DNA from: Cannabis sativa
Taxonomy: Eukaryota; Streptophyta; Magnoliopsida; Rosales; Cannabaceae
NCBI RefSeq assembly: GCF_029168945.1
Contig: NC_083604.1
Location: 62,760,211-62,824,210, forward strand
DNA length: 64,000 bases
Direction: 5' to 3'
A program made the position numbers and the translations under genes. Of the stretch, positions 59,714 through 64,000 are shown piece by piece (position 1 is the first letter of the stretch; each line of letters opens with the position of its first letter). A model generated the notes under the pieces. It was not told the DNA's origin. It saw nothing but the letters and a program-made list of their open reading frames with translations, and did not search any database.

Positions 59714-60832
59714 CTATCGTACTCGGTAATCGTTGTTGTATGAAAATTCCACTAACGGTAGGTATTTACTCCATGAACCCTCAAAGTCCATAACACAGGC
59801 TCTCAGCATATCCTCCAAAATCTGAATTGTCCTTTCGGACTGACCATCTGTCTGAGGATGGAATGCTGTACTGAATTTTAGCTTCGTACCCATTGCCCGT
59901 TGCAAACTCTGCCAAAATTTGGAGGTGAATTTCGGATCCCTGTCCGAAACTATAGACTTCGGTACCCCGTGAAGTCTCACTATCTCCCTGACATATAACT
60001 CTGCCAACTGATCCACTGTAAACGTTGTTCTAACCGGCAGAAAGTGAGCAGATTTCGTAAATCGATCCACCACTACCCAGATGGAGTCATACATACCCGT
60101 GGTCCTAGGTAACCCGACCACAAAATCCATCGTAATATCCTCCCATTTCCACTCTGGTAGGGTTAGAGGCTGCAACAACCCTGCTGGTCTCTGATGTTCA
60201 GCCTTGATCTGCTGACACGTGAGGCATCTCGAAACGAATTCTACCAAATTCTTCTTCATACCGCTCCACCAGAAGTACGGTTTCAAATCTTGGTACATCT
60301 TGGTGGTGCCGGGATGTAGAGAATATGGAGTAGAATGAGCCTCCTCAAAGATCTCGTTCCTCAAGTCCACACTGTTCGGGACACAAACCCTGGCTTTATA
60401 CAAAAGCATCCCACTGTCTGTCACTGAAAAGTCTTTGGCTTGACCAGCCAATACCTCATCTCGGATCTTCACTAACTCCGGATCTGTCGTCTGAGCAACC
60501 TTTATTCTTTCTAACAGATCAGATTGCAGCGTTAAGTTGTGAAGCTGACCTACCACAAACTCAATGCTGGATCTAACCATATCCTCTGCTAGCTGAGGTG
60601 AGATCTGAACCATGCTAGCCACTTGCCCGGGACCCTTTCTGCTCAGGGCATCGGCCACTACATTGGCTTTCCCGGGATGGTAAAGGATCTCACAATCATA
60701 GTCCTTCACTAACTCCAACCAACGCCTTTGTCTCATGTTCAAATCTTTCTGAGTAAAGAAATACTTGAGACTTTTATGGTCGGTATAGATCTCGCACTTC
60801 TCTCCATACAAGTAATGCCGCCAAATCTTCAA
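59714..60832 (-). pseudogene. Copy B RNase H end and integrase
   Basis: 372 residues. Start: [20 protein letters not shown] and [14 protein letters not shown] (RNase H). The integrase finger is H166, H173, C203, C206. Catalytic core: D236 ([10 protein letters not shown]), D297 (SDRDPKF) and E333 (GQSERTIQ), with 35 residues between D297 and E333, the DD35E spacing. The frame ends early at SYNNDYRVR, where relatives read on through the YGRKCRSP block; that block is visible just beyond at about 59640-59680 in another frame. The Met shown is only the first in this frame, as the true protein starts at gag. Confidence 0.9.
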
Positions 60833-61581
60833 AGGTCACCGAAAACCACTGCGGCCAATTCTAAATCATGAGTCGGGTATCGCTGTTCATAATCCTTTAA
60901 CTGACGGGAGGCATAAGCGATAACCCGATCGGCTTGCATCAATACGCACCCCAAACCCTGTTTGGATGCGTCACAATAGACCACGAACTTCTCCTCGTCC
61001 GAAGGCAAAGCTAGTACCGGTGCAGTAATCAATCTCTGTTTCAGTTCCTGAAAACTAGCTTCGCATTTATCTGTCCAGATAAATCGCTGATTCTTCTTTG
61101 TAAGCTCGGTTAGGGGCATAGAAATTTTGGAGAACCCCTCCACGAACCTACGGTAGTACCCAGCTAATCCCAAGAAGCTTCTGATCTCTGTCACTGTCTT
61201 CTGCCCCCGCCAATCCCCGACGGATTCGATCTTCCCGGGATCCACCTTGATCCCGTCCTTACCCACAATGTGTCCTAGGAAGGACACCTGAGACAACCAG
61301 AACTCACATTTCTTGAACTTGGCGTAGAGTCTATGTTCTCGAAGTCGTTGCAGTACCATCTGGAGATGTAACTCATGCTCCTCTTCTGACTGAGAGTACA
61401 CGAGGATGTCGTCGATAAACACAATTACACAGATATCGAGGAAATCCTTGAATACTCTATTCATCAGGTCCATGAATGCTGCAGGAGCATTGGTTAGTCC
61501 GAATGACATAACCAGGAACTCGTAGTGTCCATACCTAGTGCGGAAAGCCGTCTTTGGAATGTCCTCCTCTCGGATTCTCAA
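60829..61581 (-). pseudogene. Copy B reverse transcriptase and RNase H start
   Basis: 250 residues. [34 protein letters not shown], the active site [10 protein letters not shown] (D57, D58), [36 protein letters not shown] (palm, thumb), then [16 protein letters not shown] (RNase H first Asp) and [10 protein letters not shown]. Frame breaks at AVVFGDL, 4 bases from where the next frame opens at KIWRHYL; a small indel near 60830 explains it. Confidence 0.92.
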
Positions 61582-62843
61582 CTGATGATAACCCGAACGG
61601 AGATCAATCTTAGAAAAGACCGTCTTCCCTGAAGCTGATCGAACAAGTCATCGATCCTAGGTAATGGATATTTATTCTTCACCGTCAGCTTGTTCAACTC
61701 CCTGTAGTCGATGCACATCCTCATAGATCCATCCTTCTTCTTCACGAACAAAACCGGGGCTCCCCAGGGTGACACACTGGGCCGAATGAACCCTATGTCA
61801 AGCAACCCTTGGAGCTGAATCTTCAATTCCTTAAGTTCAGCTGGAGCCATTCTATACGGGGCTTTAGAAACCGGATCCACCCCTGGTGCCAAGTCAATCA
61901 CGAAGTCAATCTCCCGTTGAGGTGGTAACCCTGGAAGTTCTTCGGGAAAAACGTCCAAAAATTCCCGAACCACACTGATGTCCTCTGGCCGAATGGTGTC
62001 TGGCCGAGTGGTGTCCACCACCACGGCCAGAAACCCTAAGCACCCACCGTGCAATAATTCTCTCGCTGACATAGCCGAGATCACCGGGATCCGAGATCCC
62101 TGAACCGAACCCACAAATACGAACGGTTCTTCACTTTCCGGTTGGAAGACCACCATCTTCCTCTTGCAATCAATGCTCGCCGAATATTTAGATAGGAAAT
62201 CCATTCCTAAAATAATATCAAATTCGACTAAGCTCATCTCTATCAGATCAGCGCTCAACTCTCTACCATCTATCCTGATCGGCATAGACCTAATCCACCT
62301 ATTGGAGATAACCAATTCTCCGCCAGGTAACAGGGTTCCAAACCCTGATTCATATCTATCAAAGGGTCTACCCAACTTACTAAAGACTCTGGCCGCCACA
62401 TAAGAACGTGTAGCCCCAGAATCAAACAGCACTGAATAAAGCGAGTCGTTAATAAGAATCTGACCTGTAACAACTGATGGGCTGGCATCTGCATCAGCCT
62501 GCGTGATCGCGAATACCCTGGCTGGAGTGGGTATCGCTGGAGCCCTCGGTGCCTCTGACCGGAGCTGGGGACATTCCCTCTTGAAGTGCCCGGGCATGCC
62601 ACAATGAAAGCATCCCTGCCCCTTGCACTCTCCCCGATGATGCCTCTTGCAGCTAGGGCACTCGGGGTAGGAGAATCGGGTCTCGTTACCGCCAGGACGA
62701 CTCCCTCTGTTCTGGTTCCCCCGGAACCTCTTGTTCTGACTCGAGCCGCCGGAAACAGTGGGTGCCCTCTTCCTCTGATCAATGGCCGAACCACTACTCC
62801 CCCGCCGAAGCCCGATGCAGAGGGGTAGGAGCTCCGCCACCAA
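61578..62843 (-). pseudogene. Copy B zinc knuckle, protease and RT start
   Basis: 421 residues. The knuckle is C78-C81-H86-C91 ([14 protein letters not shown]). The protease active site is [11 protein letters not shown] with D141; [20 protein letters not shown] follows. RT begins [20 protein letters not shown], with [20 protein letters not shown] and [20 protein letters not shown]. It ends in a frameshift at about 61620 ([10 protein letters not shown] in place of the expected DLRSGYHQ block), which the next frame resumes. Confidence 0.92.
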
Positions 62844-63744
62844 CCGAGTACCGGGCCGAATCTGACATACATCCCACTGCGCCCTCAGCTCGCAGTGCCT
62901 TCTCCACCATCTGAGCGTAGGTGGTGCTGTCGTCAGTGGTAATCATCAGGTCATGCCTGATCTTGGGATTCAACCCGTCCAGATACTTCTCCTTTCTGCT
63001 GAAGTCGGTTGGCACAATTCCCGAGGCTAACCTCGCCAACCGGTCAAACTGAGTAGTATACTCAGTGACACTCATGTTCTCCCGCTGGGTCAGGTGAACA
63101 AATTCTTTCCTCTTGGCGCTTCTAACCGCCTCATTGTAGTACTTCGCGTTGAAGAGTTCTTGGAACCTCTCCCAAGTCATGGTGGTGACGTCATGGATCT
63201 GAGACACCATGTCCCACCATACCAGGGCGTCCTCCTGGAACTGAAATGTGGCGCACACCACTGCTACTGTCGTTTCGGTGACACCCATAAAGTTCAGACT
63301 CGTGATCACCGTAAGCCACTGCTCGGCTTTCGACACATCTGGACCTCCCAGGAATACCGGAGGTGCTTGCTTCCGGAACCGCTCATATAAAGGTTCCAAT
63401 CTGTGGGCCGCCACTACCATCTCGGCCTGGGCAGCAGGGGCAGGTGCCGCTGGAACTACTGGCACTGGAACTGCAGGAGCACCCTGCTGTCTCAACCTCT
63501 GAATCTCGAGGTCTTGCTCTTCGATCCTGGCTTGCATCTCCGCAAACCGTAACTCCCAGTTCGGGGCTCCCTGATCGGCTGGGGGAGCCTGGGCAGCCTG
63601 TGGCGGGTTCTCATCACCCCGACCACGAGCCCTGCCTCGGGGACCTCTACCTCGGCCCCTAGCAGGTGGGGGAAACCGAGCTCCCTCTCCCTGATTCGAC
63701 CCCACGGAGTTGCCTCGACTCCTGGTAGTCCGCCTGGCGTCCAT
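62794..63744 (-). CDS. Copy B gag (capsid)
   Basis: 316 residues from [11 protein letters not shown] basic, Gly/Arg-rich N-terminus ([15 protein letters not shown]) is followed by a coiled coil (about 60-90), a Pro/Ala linker, and the capsid: [86 protein letters not shown]. Its frame runs out at HRASAGE, and the zinc knuckle follows in another frame (overlap 62794-62843), so an indel near 62830 separates gag from pol. In related elements gag and pol are one frame, so this is most likely damage rather than programmed frameshifting. Confidence 0.88.
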   Translation of the reverse strand: MDARRTTRSRGNSVGSNQGEGARFPPPARGRGRGPRGRARGRGDENPPQAAQAPPADQGAPNWELRFAEMQARIEEQDLEIQRLRQQGAPAVPVPVVPAAPAPAAQAEMVVAAHRLEPLYERFRKQAPPVFLGGPDVSKAEQWLTVITSLNFMGVTETTVAVVCATFQFQEDALVWWDMVSQIHDVTTMTWERFQELFNAKYYNEAVRSAKRKEFVHLTQRENMSVTEYTTQFDRLARLASGIVPTDFSRKEKYLDGLNPKIRHDLMITTDDSTTYAQMVEKALRAEGAVGCMSDSARYSVGGGAPTPLHRASAGE

Positions 63745-64000
63745 CTAGTTAGAACCGCCTGCGAAACCAAGAGTTGGCATATCAGGTCGTATTCAAGGCG
63801 AGCTTACTAATGCCGCTTAATTTGGAAATTAGAAATGAAACATGCGCCTATTCTACTATCAGGCTACTAACATGCTTCCTAACAGGCTTTTCTTTTTCAT
63901 AACTGAATAAAATAAACTACTAAAGCAATAAAGGCTTACTGAACCGTGAACCGAGCTAACTGCTGATGATGATTGTACATGTCGTGACGATCTTCGGAAG
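63745..64000 (-). other. Copy B leader, incomplete
   Basis: Non-coding leader between gag and the 5' LTR, cut by the window end. The primer site is not within the window. Confidence 0.6.

Larger units (their letters stand above)
56815..64000 (-). mobile_element. Chromovirus copy B (Tekay/Del-like), incomplete at the window edge
   Basis: Minus-strand Ty3/gypsy element with the 3' LTR (56815-59055), polypurine tract, pol and gag in canonical order; the leader and 5' LTR run past the window. Left flank GTTAT (56810-56814) is the candidate target duplication. Gag-pol would be one long frame in a working copy; here at least four breaks split it, but sequence quality elsewhere is high, so this is the youngest element of the stack. 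Confidence 0.93.

Noticed and set aside
62794..62843. Programmed frameshift between gag and pol in copy B
   Set aside because: Elements of this lineage normally have a single gag-pol frame, no slippery heptamer was seen, and other clear breaks occur nearby, so random damage is simpler.
62270..62872. 200-codon minus-strand frame overlapping pol
   Set aside because: Shadow frame of the zinc knuckle-protease region; Arg/Ser-rich with no domain.

Overview
This is nuclear DNA from a flowering plant, a eudicot by the look of its one protein-coding gene and its transposons. It is AT-rich. Every open frame of real length other than that gene belongs to, or lies inside, a retrotransposon. Genus cannot be told from the window; a Rosales genome (hemp/hop type) is a guess only.

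Layout. (1) 1-2408: promoter, leader and intronless CDS of a 490-residue VQ-motif protein, a plant nuclear regulator that partners WRKY factors. (2) 2409-17771: AT-rich intergenic DNA with four structured repeats: a Mutator-like MITE with 9-bp target duplication (7592-8674), a possible gypsy LTR (about 9951-12003), a CACTA-derived MITE (12510-12798) and a hAT-type MITE with perfect 8-bp duplication (14646-15372). (3) 17772-21144: copia element reduced to one LTR, a gag-protease frame and 134 bp of the second LTR. (4) 21480-22260: a run of hairpins in probable LTR-type DNA. (5) 23691-29082: structurally complete but non-coding LTR element (249-bp LTRs, GTTTG duplication). (6) 33807-35864: small deleted copia (TTACC duplication) keeping only RT and RNase H remains. 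(7) 35870-42596: decayed Tat/Athila-like gypsy element on the plus strand, with a solo copia LTR at 38504-40366. (8) 42597-53172: decayed Tekay/Del-like chromovirus on the minus strand ('copy A'), itself hit by two solo LTRs (43159-45458 and 49152-51158). Its 5' LTR is interrupted by a copia element (from 53173), and that is interrupted by a second, younger chromovirus ('copy B', 56815 to beyond the window end).

The right-hand 31 kb is thus a nested stack whose order of insertion can be read from target duplications. None of the retroelement polyproteins is intact; copy B is closest, with all catalytic residues I could check but at least four frame breaks.

The most unusual signal is a recurring design seen in several unrelated elements: short hairpins repeated many times, in which the loop sequence is conserved while the stem sequence differs from copy to copy yet stays base-paired. 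The clearest case is the 4.9-kb interior of the non-coding element at 23945-28828, where a loop close to CCTGAAGT/A recurs between different 5-8 bp stems. Similar arrays with other loops are at 20465-20570, 21484-21690 and 57227-57316, and related palindrome clusters sit at a matching position in all four chromovirus LTRs. This pattern is read by eye and needs a computed test.
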